Positions 9,035 through 18,533 are shown, counted from the first letter of the stretch. The stretch is DNA of 51,996 nt from an uncultured Bacteroides sp. (GCA_900766195.1 CAAFUN010000143.1:1-51996), one strand, 5' to 3'. Numbers and translations are program-made. Notes: a model not told the origin generated them from the sequence alone.

Positions 9035-10816
9035 ATGAGAACATTAAACCGTCTGATATGCTCTATTTTGCTTGCTTCGGCATTCACTCTTGGAGGAAAT
9101 GCTCAAGAAAATAAATCTTATATTCTTCATACTGTGGAAAAAGGGCAAAGCCTTTATTCCATATCAAGCATGTATGGAGTAACCCAGTCGGATATTATTA
9201 AGTTTAATCCGGGAAGTGAGGACAAAATATTTGTCGGTGCCACTTTACGAATACCGCTTACGGAGGCAGGGAATCAGAAAGAAACCTTTCATACAATTGT
9301 GGCCGGAGAGACACTCTATAGACTTACAGTAAAGTATGGGGTATCTGCACAAGAATTATGTGATGCTAATCCAGGCTTAAGTGCTGAAAATTTCCGTATA
9401 GGGCAAGTGATCCGTATTCCATCTGGTAAAGATAATAATCAGCCCTTAACAGATAAAAGGAATATTATTGAGCCTGTTGTTACTCAACAGATTCCAGCTC
9501 CTGTACAATCTCGTTGCCGAGATATGCATAAGGTTAAACGAAAAGAAACTCTTTTTAGTATTAGTCGTAAATATGACCTGACTGAGGCACAGCTAATTGC
9601 AGCTAATCCTGAATTAGGAACAGAAAACACAGTTAAAAAAGGAGAATTCTTATGTATACCATACGCTACAGTTCAGGCACCTGTAATAGTTAAAGCTACA
9701 CCGACAGACAGTCAACTTTTCAATGAAAGCAAGAAAGCGCCTAAGCAACTGAATACGATTAAAGTTGCTGTATTACTTCCCTTCCTTGATGGAGATGCAG
9801 GCGAAACTTCGCGTATGGTCGAATATTATGAGGGCTTTTTGATGGCTGTTGACAGTATTAAACGGGGTGGCACTTCTGTGGATATATATACGTATAATTC
9901 AGGTTCGGGAGCTAGCTCTTTGAATTCAATTCTCTCTAAAGATGAGATGAAAAACATGGATATTATTTTTGGACCACTTTATCAACAGCAAATCAAACCG
10001 CTTGCCGATTTTACAAATAAGAACAATATACGTCTCGTAATACCATTTACGTCCAAAGATAACACGGTCTTTCAGAACCCTTCTATTTATCAGATAAACA
10101 CTCCGCAGTCTTATCTTTATTCGGAGGTATATGATCATTTTCTGCGTCAGTTTACCAATGCAAATGTTATTTTTATTGAAGCTAACAGCGGAACAAGCAG
10201 CAAGGAAGATTTTATAAATGGACTTAAAGAGACATTAAAGAGTCGTGCAATAGTTTTCAAATCTGTGAAAGAAGATGCTACCATTGCCACATTTAAATCT
10301 GCTTTAAATAACAATAAGACAAACGTATTTATACCAACGTCAGGCAATAATGTTACGTTAATAAAAATCCTGCCACAGCTTGTTCTATTACGACGAGACA
10401 ACCAGGACGCCCGAATAAGTCTCTTTGGTTACCCTGAATGGCAGACTTATACAAAAGATCATTTGGAGGCTTTCTTTGAATTAGACACCTATTTCTACTC
10501 TTCATTTTATACCAATAATTTGTTACCTGCAGCCATTCGCTTCACTAAAAACTATCGCAGATGGTATGGAAAAGAAATGGATGAGCGTTATCCAAAATTT
10601 GGGATGTTAGGCTTTGATACTGGATATTTTTTCTTGAAAGGTTTGGCACTTTACGGTTCGGGACTTGAAAAGAATCTTCAACAGATGGATTTAGTACCTA
10701 TACAGACTGGATTTAAATTCCAAAGAGTAAATAATTGGGGAGGATTCATTAATAAGAAAGTTTATTTTGTACATTTTACGCGTAATAACGAGCTTTTAAA
10801 GTTGGACTTTGATTGA
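9035..10816 (+). CDS. LysM-repeat periplasmic protein with ligand-binding (PBP1-like) domain
   Basis: A 593-aa exported protein. The N-terminal signal peptide ends near GGNAQE. Three LysM peptidoglycan-binding repeats follow: about 29-75 (SYILHTVEKGQSLYSISSMY), 82-128 (ETFHTIVAGETLYRLTVKYG) and 160-207 (HKVKRKETLFSISRKYDL). The remaining 350 residues, starting IKVAVLLPFLDGDAGETSRM, resemble the periplasmic-binding fold of branched-chain amino acid ABC receptors, but no transporter gene is nearby. The protein is probably a cell-wall-anchored sensor or scaffold of the periplasm. It is followed 14 bp later by a PorT-like barrel, likely in the same transcript. The architecture is secure; the ligand and role are unknown. 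Confidence 0.88.
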   Translation: MRTLNRLICSILLASAFTLGGNAQENKSYILHTVEKGQSLYSISSMYGVTQSDIIKFNPGSEDKIFVGATLRIPLTEAGNQKETFHTIVAGETLYRLTVKYGVSAQELCDANPGLSAENFRIGQVIRIPSGKDNNQPLTDKRNIIEPVVTQQIPAPVQSRCRDMHKVKRKETLFSISRKYDLTEAQLIAANPELGTENTVKKGEFLCIPYATVQAPVIVKATPTDSQLFNESKKAPKQLNTIKVAVLLPFLDGDAGETSRMVEYYEGFLMAVDSIKRGGTSVDIYTYNSGSGASSLNSILSKDEMKNMDIIFGPLYQQQIKPLADFTNKNNIRLVIPFTSKDNTVFQNPSIYQINTPQSYLYSEVYDHFLRQFTNANVIFIEANSGTSSKEDFINGLKETLKSRAIVFKSVKEDATIATFKSALNNNKTNVFIPTSGNNVTLIKILPQLVLLRRDNQDARISLFGYPEWQTYTKDHLEAFFELDTYFYSSFYTNNLLPAAIRFTKNYRRWYGKEMDERYPKFGMLGFDTGYFFLKGLALYGSGLEKNLQQMDLVPIQTGFKFQRVNNWGGFINKKVYFVHFTRNNELLKLDFD

Positions 10817-10830
10817 TACAGACTATACCA

Positions 10831-11517
10831 ATGAATATAAAAAAGTACATTGTTTTTTCAATATTTACCCTAAGCCTGTCTACCTCTTATGCACAGATTG
10901 GTGAGCAAAGGCATAATTTTGCTTTTGGAGTTAATGGGGGAATGACTTTCAGTAAGGTTAATTTTAATCCAACAATAAGACAAAATAGCTTATCGGGAAT
11001 TACCGGTGGAGTAACTGCCAGGTATATTTCAGAAAGATATTTTAAAATGATATGTGGAGCACAATTGGAGGTTAACTTTTCTCAATACGGTTGGAGTGAA
11101 TACTATGAAGACTATCCCGACTTGAAATACTCTCGTAAGATGAACTATGTTGAGATTCCGTTTCTTGCCCATTTGGCTTTTGGTAAAGAGCGTGGCATGC
11201 AAATATTTATTCATGCAGGTCCTCAAATTGCTTTTTTCCTAAATGATAAAAAGACTCAAAGTGGTGATTGGGATGGAAACAATAACAATATTACAGCCAA
11301 GCAACATGATATGGCTATTCAAAACAAGTTTGATTATGGTATAACTGGAGGACTTGGAATGGAACTTCGGACTAAAGCCGGTAATTTCTTAGTAGAGGGT
11401 AGATATTATTATGCTTTATCTGATTTTTACAAAACTACCAAACGCGATTATTTTTCACGCGCGGCAAATGGAGTTATTACCGCTAAAGTCACTTACTTAT
11501 TTGATTTGAAAAAGTAA
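10831..11517 (+). CDS. PorT-family outer-membrane beta-barrel protein
   Basis: A 228-aa barrel protein. The signal peptide MNIKKYIVFSIFTLSLSTSYAQ ends at a typical AQ site, and the rest alternates aromatic and glycine-rich strands (FAFGVNGGMTFSKVNF, GITGGLGMELRTKAGNF), ending in VTYLFDLKK as barrel proteins do. I chose ATG 10831 because it begins exactly at a signal peptide; an in-frame TTG at 10813, overlapping the stop of the previous gene, would add six residues. The partner LysM protein suggests a wall-to-outer-membrane connection, but this is inference. The relation to PorT of type IX secretion is at family level only. Confidence 0.82.
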   Translation: MNIKKYIVFSIFTLSLSTSYAQIGEQRHNFAFGVNGGMTFSKVNFNPTIRQNSLSGITGGVTARYISERYFKMICGAQLEVNFSQYGWSEYYEDYPDLKYSRKMNYVEIPFLAHLAFGKERGMQIFIHAGPQIAFFLNDKKTQSGDWDGNNNNITAKQHDMAIQNKFDYGITGGLGMELRTKAGNFLVEGRYYYALSDFYKTTKRDYFSRAANGVITAKVTYLFDLKK

Positions 11518-11518
11518 C

Positions 11519-11553
11519 ATAGATTGAGAGAGTTTACTATTCTCTCAATCTAT
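11519..11553 (+). terminator. Hairpin after the LysM-barrel operon
   Basis: Perfect 13-bp stem (atagattgagaga / tctctcaatctat) with a 9-nt loop begins directly after the barrel gene stop. It overlaps the last codons of the convergent DUF4293 gene. The T-run is weak. Confidence 0.6.
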
Positions 11554-11992
11554 CAGATGCTTTTATTAACATTTCATCAGTATAAATAGCCCTTATCGAC
11601 ATGTAATTTAGAATTAAGGCTAGCATAGGTAAGAATAATCCCAGTCCTATATGATAGCTTCCATCGGGACCTTTCAGCACAAACATAAATACTAGGAATA
11701 CTACATAATATGCTATAATCAAAATGCTATTGAAAATAGTCAATCGTATTTGAAGATTCCTATTGCGAAAGACAAGAATGGTGCAAAATGAAATAATAGC
11801 ACTTAACAAAAGTATTCCGAACATCCCCCAAGTAGAACGAAATCCACCATCTGGCAATGATAAACCAAGCGGCTTAAATGCCGAAGCAATTCCTCCATCT
11901 GAAGTTATAAAATGTCCTACAGGAATAAATAAAGAAGCGATCAATAGCCCAGTAACGATTAATAAGTAGACCGACTGAATTCTTTGTATCAT
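11537..11992 (-). CDS. DUF4293 family membrane protein
   Basis: A 151-aa inner-membrane protein with four hydrophobic segments, beginning MIQRIQSVYLLIVTGLLIASLFIP, which is characteristic of the DUF4293 family of Bacteroidota. Its function is unknown. It follows bamD and rpoZ on the same strand, an order I recall as common in the group, but a strong hairpin (12016-12063) sits between rpoZ and this gene. Expression may therefore rely on readthrough or a separate promoter that I do not see. Its 3' end overlaps the hairpin of the convergent barrel gene. Confidence 0.85.
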   Translation of the reverse strand: MIQRIQSVYLLIVTGLLIASLFIPVGHFITSDGGIASAFKPLGLSLPDGGFRSTWGMFGILLLSAIISFCTILVFRNRNLQIRLTIFNSILIIAYYVVFLVFMFVLKGPDGSYHIGLGLFLPMLALILNYMSIRAIYTDEMLIKASDRLRE

Positions 11993-12015
11993 AAAATTTT
12001 ATTCTTAAATACGAA

Positions 12016-12063
12016 AAAGGTGTATTTCATACAAAATGAACCTTTCGTATGAAATACACCTTT
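12016..12063 (-). terminator. Strong hairpin terminator after rpoZ
   Basis: A perfect 17-bp stem (arms 12016-12032 and 12047-12063) with a 14-nt loop begins 12 nt after the rpoZ stop. On the minus strand it is followed by ttcgtattt. It should end most bamD-rpoZ transcription before DUF4293. Confidence 0.75.
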
Positions 12064-12074
12064 CCCTATTAATA

Positions 12075-12410
12075 TTATTGTAACTTTTCTTTTTCCTTTG
12101 CCGGATTACGATAGTACACTTTACCTTCAATATACTCTTGAGTTGCAATTAAATTGGGTTTTGGTAATTTTTCGTAGTAACGAGAAATTTCAATTTGTTC
12201 CCTGTTTTCAAATACCTCTTCAAGATTATCATTGTATGAAGCGAATTCTGCCAGTTTTTTGGAAAGATCATTTTTTATTTCCACACTGATTTGGTTTGCA
12301 CGCTTTCCAATGATAGATACGGTTTCATAAATATTACCGGTATCGGCACACAATTCCATCATATCACGTGTAACCGTAGTAGAGGGGGCATTAGTTTTCT
12401 TATAATCCAT
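12075..12410 (-). CDS. rpoZ: RNA polymerase omega subunit (RPB6-like)
   Basis: Small accessory subunit that helps assemble RNA polymerase, 111 aa. The segment SIIGKRANQISVEIKNDLSKKLAEFAS matches the omega/RPB6 core, and the longer C-terminal tail is typical of the Bacteroidota version rather than that of E. coli. I chose the ATG at 12410 (MDYKKTNAPSTT); an in-frame ATG nine bases upstream would add MIF. It lies 31 bp after bamD on the same strand, so the two are probably cotranscribed from the promoter before bamD. Confidence 0.85.
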   Translation of the reverse strand: MDYKKTNAPSTTVTRDMMELCADTGNIYETVSIIGKRANQISVEIKNDLSKKLAEFASYNDNLEEVFENREQIEISRYYEKLPKPNLIATQEYIEGKVYYRNPAKEKEKLQ

Positions 12411-12441
12411 AAATATCAAGTTAAATTTATTCTAGTTAATC

Positions 12442-13245
12442 CTATTTTTTTAGTAGCTTTTCAGACTCGTTGAAGATCTTATCAGCCTCTTTCGAATACT
12501 TACTATCAGGAAACTCATTTTTGAAAGCATAATATTCATCAACTGTTTCACGATAACGTTCAGGCCTTTTCTCTTCCACACTATTGATGGCCATTTCATA
12601 TTTAGATCGGAGAATCAAAATAGATAACTCTTCGCGAAGTTCTGTATAAGGGTAGCTTCTAAGAGCATTTTGAGCGGTAATAACACATGATAAATAGTTA
12701 TTTCCTCTATAATTTCCTAAGTTATAATACAATTTTGCAGCAAGATATTCTTTTGTCACTAGTTTATCCTGTAAAGCAAAAACCATTTTTTGAGCTTCGT
12801 CCTTTTTAGGACTGTTAGGATAGTATTCTAAAAAAGTCTGTAGTTGTTGTATTGCACTATATGTAGCATGTTGATCCAAGCGCGGATCTGGAGTATCCAG
12901 ATATAATGCTTTTCCTGCATGGAAACGTGCTAATTCCGAATAAGTTCCACGGGGGTATACATTGCAATATTGAATGAAAGTTTGAGCAGCAGTCTGGTAG
13001 TCTTTTTGGTTATAATAAGACATTCCTAACATGTACAAAGATTCTTCTGCTTTATCCGTACCTTTAAAGATCGTAATTAACTCATTCAGTAAGGTCGCAG
13101 ACCGACTATACTGCCCTTTTGCAAAATAATTCTTTGCCGCTTCGTATTTATATTCGTAGTTTGTGCTTTTCAGCAACTTATTATACTCTCCGCACGAGGA
13201 AAAAATCACTGCCGCAAGCAAAGATATTAGTATATTTTTCTTCAT
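12442..13245 (-). CDS. bamD: Outer-membrane assembly lipoprotein BamD
   Basis: Lipoprotein partner of BamA in outer-membrane protein insertion, 267 aa. The start at 13245 gives a clean lipoprotein signal, MKKNILISLLAAVIFSSCGEY, with Cys in the lipobox; the longer frame would add 15 unlikely residues. TPR-like repeats follow, with the BamD pattern YEAAKNYFAKGQYSRSATLL, ESLYMLGMSYYNQKDYQTAA and FLEYYPNSPKKDEAQ. It heads a unit with rpoZ, and a good promoter lies just upstream (13268-13298). Confidence 0.93.
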   Translation of the reverse strand: MKKNILISLLAAVIFSSCGEYNKLLKSTNYEYKYEAAKNYFAKGQYSRSATLLNELITIFKGTDKAEESLYMLGMSYYNQKDYQTAAQTFIQYCNVYPRGTYSELARFHAGKALYLDTPDPRLDQHATYSAIQQLQTFLEYYPNSPKKDEAQKMVFALQDKLVTKEYLAAKLYYNLGNYRGNNYLSCVITAQNALRSYPYTELREELSILILRSKYEMAINSVEEKRPERYRETVDEYYAFKNEFPDSKYSKEADKIFNESEKLLKK

Positions 13246-13267
13246 TCGTATTCTTAAAATAATTATG

Positions 13268-13298
13268 CAAAGATAGATGTTCGCATCCAATTAAACAA
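13268..13298 (-). promoter_or_regulatory. Bacteroides-type promoter of bamD-rpoZ
   Basis: On the minus strand, TTG (13296-13298) is followed after 20 bp by TATCTTTG (13268-13275), a full match to the -7 consensus, 22 bp before the bamD start. Confidence 0.7.
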
Positions 13299-13343
13299 TG
13301 ATGTGAGCCTTAATTTTTCGAAAAGCCAAGGAATTAGCTCTTT

Positions 13344-13769
13344 TTATAGTTTGTATAAATCACTGGCAGCCAATAAGTCCACTTTTTTTTCAGTCAACAC
13401 GCGGATACAATTATTCATATCGTTGGGTCGGATTATCACATTAGCTGTTTCCCCGTTGGCAAAAGAGTACATATATTCAATAAATATATCTTCATCAGAC
13501 AGGAAACGCAATACTTTAGCCAAAGAACCTGGTATATTAGGACAGCTAATGCCCACTACATCTGTTACATTAACGGCAAAATGATTATCTTTTAGAATTC
13601 TGTAGGCTTTTTCGGGTTCTGATACAATACTGCGAAGAATACCAAAATCAGTATTTTCAGCTATACAAAGGGCTGAAAGATTAATGCCTTCTCTTGCCAG
13701 CACTTCAGTAACTTCAGTGAGGCGACCAAACTTGTTCTCAAGAAAAATAGAGAGTTGCTTTGCAATCAT
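13344..13769 (-). CDS. Tandem ACT-domain amino-acid-binding protein
   Basis: A 141-aa cytoplasmic protein made of two ACT domains: residues 1-68 (QLSIFLENKFGRLTEVTEVLAREGINL) and 70-141 (VVGISCPNIPGSLAKVLRFLSDEDIFI). ACT domains bind amino acids and act as allosteric sensors. It starts only 5 bp after the stop of the phenylacetate-CoA ligase gene, so the two are translated together. This pairing is frequent in anaerobes that make or use aryl-CoA from aromatic amino acids, and it suggests aromatic amino acid sensing. It has no catalytic domain. Confidence 0.88.
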   Translation of the reverse strand: MIAKQLSIFLENKFGRLTEVTEVLAREGINLSALCIAENTDFGILRSIVSEPEKAYRILKDNHFAVNVTDVVGISCPNIPGSLAKVLRFLSDEDIFIEYMYSFANGETANVIIRPNDMNNCIRVLTEKKVDLLAASDLYKL

Positions 13770-13774
13770 TTTTT

Positions 13775-15073
13775 TTATATTTTTCTGTTATCAATCACGC
13801 GCTTTGCCTTACCTGTACTTCTTTCAATACTTCGAGGCTCTACCAAACGTACATCTACTCCTAAACCAAGTACACTTTGTAAACGTGCAGCAAGTTTCTT
13901 TTTAAGATTCAACATTTTATTGATCTCATCAGAATAGAACTCTGGACGTACTTCAACCTGAAGTTCCATTGTATCAGTATTATTCTTACGGTCGACCAAT
14001 AAAAGATAATGCGGCTCAAACTCAGATAGTTCAAGTATGACAGATTCTATCTGGGTGGGAAATACATTAACACCACGTATAATAAGCATATCGTCACTAC
14101 GTCCCAAAATACGTTCCATACGTACTAAAGTGCGCCCACAAGGACATTTATCATAATGAAGTGCTGTCAGGTCCTTAGTTCGATAACGTAGTAAAGGCAT
14201 CCCTTCTTTTGTGAGATGGGTAAATACTAGTTCACCCGTTTCACCAGGCCCAACCGGCTGTAATGTCTTTGGGTCTACAATTTCCGGAAAATAATGATCT
14301 TCATTCAAATGAGTTCCATGTTGACATTCGCATTCATACCCCACTCCCGGACCTGCTATCTCACTCAAGCCATAAATATCATATGCTTTCAATCCCAGCT
14401 TTTCCTCTATTTCATGCCGCATATTCTCAGTCCAAGGCTCAGCTCCAAAAACGCCTATATGAAGTTTAAAATCTTCACGCGGTAGTCCAGAATCATTTAT
14501 AGCATCTGCTAAATATAATGCATAAGACGGAGTACAACAAAGAACGGTGGAACCAAAGTCATGCATTAATGTAATCTGTTTTTCAGTATTTCCGCTGGAC
14601 ATGGGAATAACCGATGCTCCGATATTTTCAGCACCTGCGTGTGCACCCAATCCTCCGGTAAACAAACCGTATCCATACGAAATATGAAAGAAATCAGATT
14701 TATCAGCTCCATAAGCTGTATATGCACGTGAAATACATTCTGTCCATACAGAGAGATCTTTTCGCGTATAGCCAACAACAGTAGGTCTTCCTGTTGTTCC
14801 CGATGAAGCATGAATACGTACAATTTGGCTCATGGGAACTGCACACAATCCAAATGGATAATTATCACGCAAATCTAATTTTGTAGTAAAAGGCAGTTTT
14901 GTAATATCTTCTATGACATTGATGTCATCTGGACTAATCCCTGCTTCCTGCATTTTTTTGCGGTAAAATGGAGTATTGTGATAAACATGTTCCACCGTTT
15001 TTTTTAATCGTATTCCCTGAATCTTGCGAAGGTTTTCGCGATCCATACATTCGATACTTTCATTCCAGATCAT
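13775..15073 (-). CDS. paaK: Phenylacetate-CoA ligase family protein
   Basis: Adenylate-forming enzyme that activates phenylacetate or related arylacetates to CoA thioesters, 432 aa. The AMP-binding motif is visible as HASSGTTGRPTVVGYT, followed by YDIYGLSEIAGPGVGYEC and the C-terminal YRTKDLTAL and RILGRSDDMLIIRGVNVFPTQIE. The start at 15073 (MIWNESIECMDRENL) matches relatives; an upstream ATG would add nine residues. It is encoded with an ACT protein, but the indolepyruvate:ferredoxin oxidoreductase genes often found beside it are absent here. It is divergent from uvrB, with about 90 bp between. Confidence 0.92.
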   Translation of the reverse strand: MIWNESIECMDRENLRKIQGIRLKKTVEHVYHNTPFYRKKMQEAGISPDDINVIEDITKLPFTTKLDLRDNYPFGLCAVPMSQIVRIHASSGTTGRPTVVGYTRKDLSVWTECISRAYTAYGADKSDFFHISYGYGLFTGGLGAHAGAENIGASVIPMSSGNTEKQITLMHDFGSTVLCCTPSYALYLADAINDSGLPREDFKLHIGVFGAEPWTENMRHEIEEKLGLKAYDIYGLSEIAGPGVGYECECQHGTHLNEDHYFPEIVDPKTLQPVGPGETGELVFTHLTKEGMPLLRYRTKDLTALHYDKCPCGRTLVRMERILGRSDDMLIIRGVNVFPTQIESVILELSEFEPHYLLLVDRKNNTDTMELQVEVRPEFYSDEINKMLNLKKKLAARLQSVLGLGVDVRLVEPRSIERSTGKAKRVIDNRKI

Positions 15074-15164
15074 GTTCTTTATTGTATTTGTTTCGTGCAA
15101 AGAAAACGTTTTTTTTGTTTATCTCAAGTTTTTTACCGAATATTGTCATCCTTAAAAAGAGAAA

Positions 15165-17219
15165 ATGAATAAATTTGAATTAATATCCGCCTATCAACCA
15201 ACAGGCGACCAACCGGAAGCTATAGCACAACTTACAGAAGGTATTCGTGAAGGTATTCCGGCGCAAACACTGCTTGGCGTTACGGGTTCCGGAAAGACAT
15301 TCACTATAGCCAATGTTGTTGCAAATATCAATAAGCCTACTCTTGTGCTAAGCCATAATAAGACTTTGGCTGCACAATTATATAGTGAATTTAAGTCATT
15401 CTTTCCTGATAATGCAGTAGAATATTACGTATCCTATTATGACTATTATCAGCCCGAAGCATACCTTCCTTCTTCTGACACTTACATTGAAAAAGATTTG
15501 GCTATCAATGATGAAATAGACAAACTCCGTTTGGCAGCAACGTCTGCGCTATTGTCCGGTAGGAAAGATGTGTTAGTCGTTTCTTCCGTTTCATGCATCT
15601 ACGGTATGGGTAATCCCTCTGATTTTTACAAAAATGTCATAGAAGTGCAGAAAGGTAGTACCGTCAATCGCAATGTGTTTTTAAGACGGCTTGTAGAAAG
15701 TCTCTACACACGAAATGACATTGATTTGAGCCGAGGGAGCTTTCGTGTCAAAGGAGATACCGTAGATATTTATTTGGCGTATGCCGATCATTTACTTCGT
15801 ATCATATTTTGGGGAGATGAGGTGGACAGCATTGAAGAAGTGGATGCTATCAGCGGAGTGACGTTAGCAAGTTTCGATGCGTATAAGATTTATCCGGCCA
15901 ATCTTTTCATGACAACGAAAGAAGCTACACTGAGGGCTATTCATGAAATAGAAGATGATTTGCATAAACAGGTACAGTGGTTTGAAAGTCAGGGAAGATT
16001 CTTTGAAGCTAAACGATTGCTAGAGCGCGTTACTTATGATATGGAAATGATTCGTGAGTTAGGGCATTGTTCGGGAATAGAGAATTATTCACGTTATTTT
16101 GACGGACGTGAAGCGGGTACGCGTCCTTATTGTTTGCTCGACTTCTTTCCTGAAGATTTTCTTATTGTTATTGATGAGAGCCATGTCAGTGTACCACAAA
16201 TTAGAGCTATGTACGGTGGGGACCGTGCCCGTAAAACCAATTTAGTGGAATACGGTTTCCGTTTGCCTGCTGCTAAGGATAACCGGCCTTTAAAATTTGA
16301 AGAATTCGAATCATTGGCTAAGCAAGTGATTTACGTTAGTGCAACGCCTGCTGACTATGAGCTTGCAAAATCCGAAGGTATCATTGTGGAACAAGTGATC
16401 CGCCCCACCGGATTATTGGACCCTATTATTGAAGTACGTCCCAGTCATAATCAGATTGATGACTTGATGGAAGAAATACAGCTTCGCATTGAACGTAATG
16501 AGCGCACCTTAGTTACCACATTAACCAAACGTATGGCGGAGGAATTAACAGAATTCCTTCTAAATCATGGGGTAAGATGTAATTATATTCATAGCGATGT
16601 GGATACGCTAGAGCGGGTGAAGATTATGAGTGACTTACGCGAAGGGATATATAGCGTACTTATCGGTGTAAATCTACTGCGTGAAGGATTGGATCTACCG
16701 GAAGTATCTTTGGTAGCCATACTTGATGCTGATAAAGAAGGATTTCTTCGTTCTCATCGTTCTTTAACACAGACAGCAGGGCGTGCTGCCCGTAATGTAA
16801 ATGGCATGGTCATTATGTACGCCGATCATATCACCCAAAGTATGCAGTTGACCATAGACGAAACCAGTAGAAGACGTGAAAAGCAATTAGCATATAATGA
16901 AGAGCATGGCATTACACCCCAGCAAATTAAAAAAGGGAAAAATCTTAATGTCTTTTCTTCTTCTATTGCAGCAGAAGAAGCTTCTGCTGCAAATATAGGA
17001 AAAGGAAGTGCAGCACCACGACCATATATAGAAAGAGAAGAAAATGTTGGTATAGCTGCCGATCCTATCATGCAATACATGTCACGTCCTCAATTGGAAA
17101 AGAGTATTGAACGTACACGTCGTCTGATGCAGGAAGCTGCTAAAAAGCTCGATTTTATTGAAGCTGCGCAATACAGAGATGAATTGCTCAAAATGGAAGA
17201 TCTGCTAAAAGAAAAATAA
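15165..17219 (+). CDS. uvrB: Excinuclease ABC subunit B
   Basis: Damage-verifying helicase of nucleotide excision repair, 684 aa, of usual length. Walker A is LLGVTGSGKTFT near residue 40. The beta-hairpin segment YYVSYYDYYQPEAYLPSSDTYIEKD inserts between DNA strands in the family. IDESHVSVPQ is the Walker B equivalent, and motifs V and VI are LLREGLDLPE and QTAGRAARNVNG. The C-terminal UVR domain (LEKSIERTRRLMQEAAKKLDF, about 645-680) binds UvrC. It is a single-gene unit with a hairpin terminator directly after it. Confidence 0.97.
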   Translation: MNKFELISAYQPTGDQPEAIAQLTEGIREGIPAQTLLGVTGSGKTFTIANVVANINKPTLVLSHNKTLAAQLYSEFKSFFPDNAVEYYVSYYDYYQPEAYLPSSDTYIEKDLAINDEIDKLRLAATSALLSGRKDVLVVSSVSCIYGMGNPSDFYKNVIEVQKGSTVNRNVFLRRLVESLYTRNDIDLSRGSFRVKGDTVDIYLAYADHLLRIIFWGDEVDSIEEVDAISGVTLASFDAYKIYPANLFMTTKEATLRAIHEIEDDLHKQVQWFESQGRFFEAKRLLERVTYDMEMIRELGHCSGIENYSRYFDGREAGTRPYCLLDFFPEDFLIVIDESHVSVPQIRAMYGGDRARKTNLVEYGFRLPAAKDNRPLKFEEFESLAKQVIYVSATPADYELAKSEGIIVEQVIRPTGLLDPIIEVRPSHNQIDDLMEEIQLRIERNERTLVTTLTKRMAEELTEFLLNHGVRCNYIHSDVDTLERVKIMSDLREGIYSVLIGVNLLREGLDLPEVSLVAILDADKEGFLRSHRSLTQTAGRAARNVNGMVIMYADHITQSMQLTIDETSRRREKQLAYNEEHGITPQQIKKGKNLNVFSSSIAAEEASAANIGKGSAAPRPYIEREENVGIAADPIMQYMSRPQLEKSIERTRRLMQEAAKKLDFIEAAQYRDELLKMEDLLKEK

Positions 17220-17252
17220 ATCAGATTTGTTACATATGAACAAATCTGATTT
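17218..17252. terminator. Terminator between uvrB and the ABC cluster
   Basis: Perfect 14-bp stem (aaatcagatttgtt / aacaaatctgattt) with a 7-nt loop overlaps the uvrB stop. It ends uvrB and, read on the minus strand with its following T-rich tail, can also end the convergent ABC operon. Confidence 0.75.
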
Positions 17253-17285
17253 TATAGTATAAACTAATGAGTACAAACATCAGTT

Positions 17286-18533
17286 TTAGTCTTCGTGCAA
17301 TGCATCTGCAGGCTGTATTTTCGTGGCTTTACGCGCAGGAAACCAGATGCCTAATAAAATCATAAAAGCTATAAGTAACCAGGTGATGCATACTGTGAAC
17401 AAAAAGCGTACCGGTTCTATTGTCGAACCATTATACCATGCATTTAGTTCAGCATGTGCCAGATTATAATCTACTATGACAGCGGGTATGGTAGCTATAG
17501 TCAACAGCAACAGAGCCTCAGTCAATAATCGTCCAAAAATACTACTCTTGCTACTACCTAATGCCATTTGCAAGGCAATTTCGCTGCGCCGTTGTTGCGT
17601 ACGAAACCAGAAAGTCCCCAACAGCCCAAGAAAAATATTCAACATCAAGAATCCCATTCCCGTGGCATAGTTGCGTATATCATTATACCATGCCTGTTGG
17701 TAATTCCGGCGGATATCTTTAAAAGAGCGTACTTCGGATATAAAGAGATTGCCGATGCGGAATTGTTTTTCGCTGTCCGCTTTCAGATTCTTTATGAAAT
17801 CAGCATCCATATTATCTTTCACGCGGACACACAACTCACAACTTGTATTATACCACGTTTGTGGCAGAAATCGAACAAGAGATAAAGAGCCATACGCCGA
17901 CTGATAATCCATATAACGCACAGTCTGAAGTACTGCTGCTAAAGTATAAGTCTTAGTCGTATCTCTATCAATATAAAACTGTTTACCCTTAAATGGAGTA
18001 AGTAGCTTGTTGTATTTTCGTTCAAATAGATTATCCGATGCAAAGAACGTATTCTCCTTCAACAAAGAAGCTAACTGATCGGATGTCTCACCACGTGTGC
18101 CGGTATATCGAAATACTTTCAAGAATCCGGGAGTGACCATACGACGCACCAAGAATTGGTCATAACCTGCTTGAAGAGTATCGTATTGTAAGACTGTGCT
18201 ACTATTACTTCCGTTGTACGGAAAAGAATTTTGTGACAGACTTACTGCTTCTATTTCAGGACGACGTTCCAAACGCTTCGTCATTTCTTCAATATCATTT
18301 GCTACGAGACTGTCTGTCGAATTAAAATCAGGACTCTTTGCTGTTAATAATCCCATATCAATTTTGTAGCAATGATCTACATTGAACCCACGAGGCTCCG
18401 CATAAGTCATGGCTTTTACATAAAAGTAATCTACAATAAACCACAAAATCACACTCACCAATAATAATTCTACAAATAGCCAGAGATTGGTTCTCCACTC
18501 GTTACGTATTTGTTTAAAAAGTTTTTTATTCAT
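17286..18533 (-). CDS. MacB/FtsX-type ABC permease, type B of pair 3
   Basis: A 415-aa inner-membrane permease with one N-terminal membrane helix (WLFVELLLVSVILWFIVDYF), a periplasmic core of about 230 residues and three C-terminal helices of the FtsX domain (FLMLNIFLGLLGTFWFRTQQRRSEIALQMALG). It ends IQPADALHED, as MacB-like permeases do. I start it at 18533 (MNKKLFKQIRNEW), 13 bp after the preceding stop; an upstream ATG would make it overlap that gene. It is the last gene of the minus-strand operon. It resembles the permeases at 20671 and 24125 more than its immediate partner. Confidence 0.88.
   Translation of the reverse strand: MNKKLFKQIRNEWRTNLWLFVELLLVSVILWFIVDYFYVKAMTYAEPRGFNVDHCYKIDMGLLTAKSPDFNSTDSLVANDIEEMTKRLERRPEIEAVSLSQNSFPYNGSNSSTVLQYDTLQAGYDQFLVRRMVTPGFLKVFRYTGTRGETSDQLASLLKENTFFASDNLFERKYNKLLTPFKGKQFYIDRDTTKTYTLAAVLQTVRYMDYQSAYGSLSLVRFLPQTWYNTSCELCVRVKDNMDADFIKNLKADSEKQFRIGNLFISEVRSFKDIRRNYQQAWYNDIRNYATGMGFLMLNIFLGLLGTFWFRTQQRRSEIALQMALGSSKSSIFGRLLTEALLLLTIATIPAVIVDYNLAHAELNAWYNGSTIEPVRFLFTVCITWLLIAFMILLGIWFPARKATKIQPADALHED

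Noticed and set aside
13775..15100. Indolepyruvate oxidoreductase genes expected beside paaK
   Set aside because: The neighbours are an ACT protein and uvrB only; the usual iorAB partners are not in the window.
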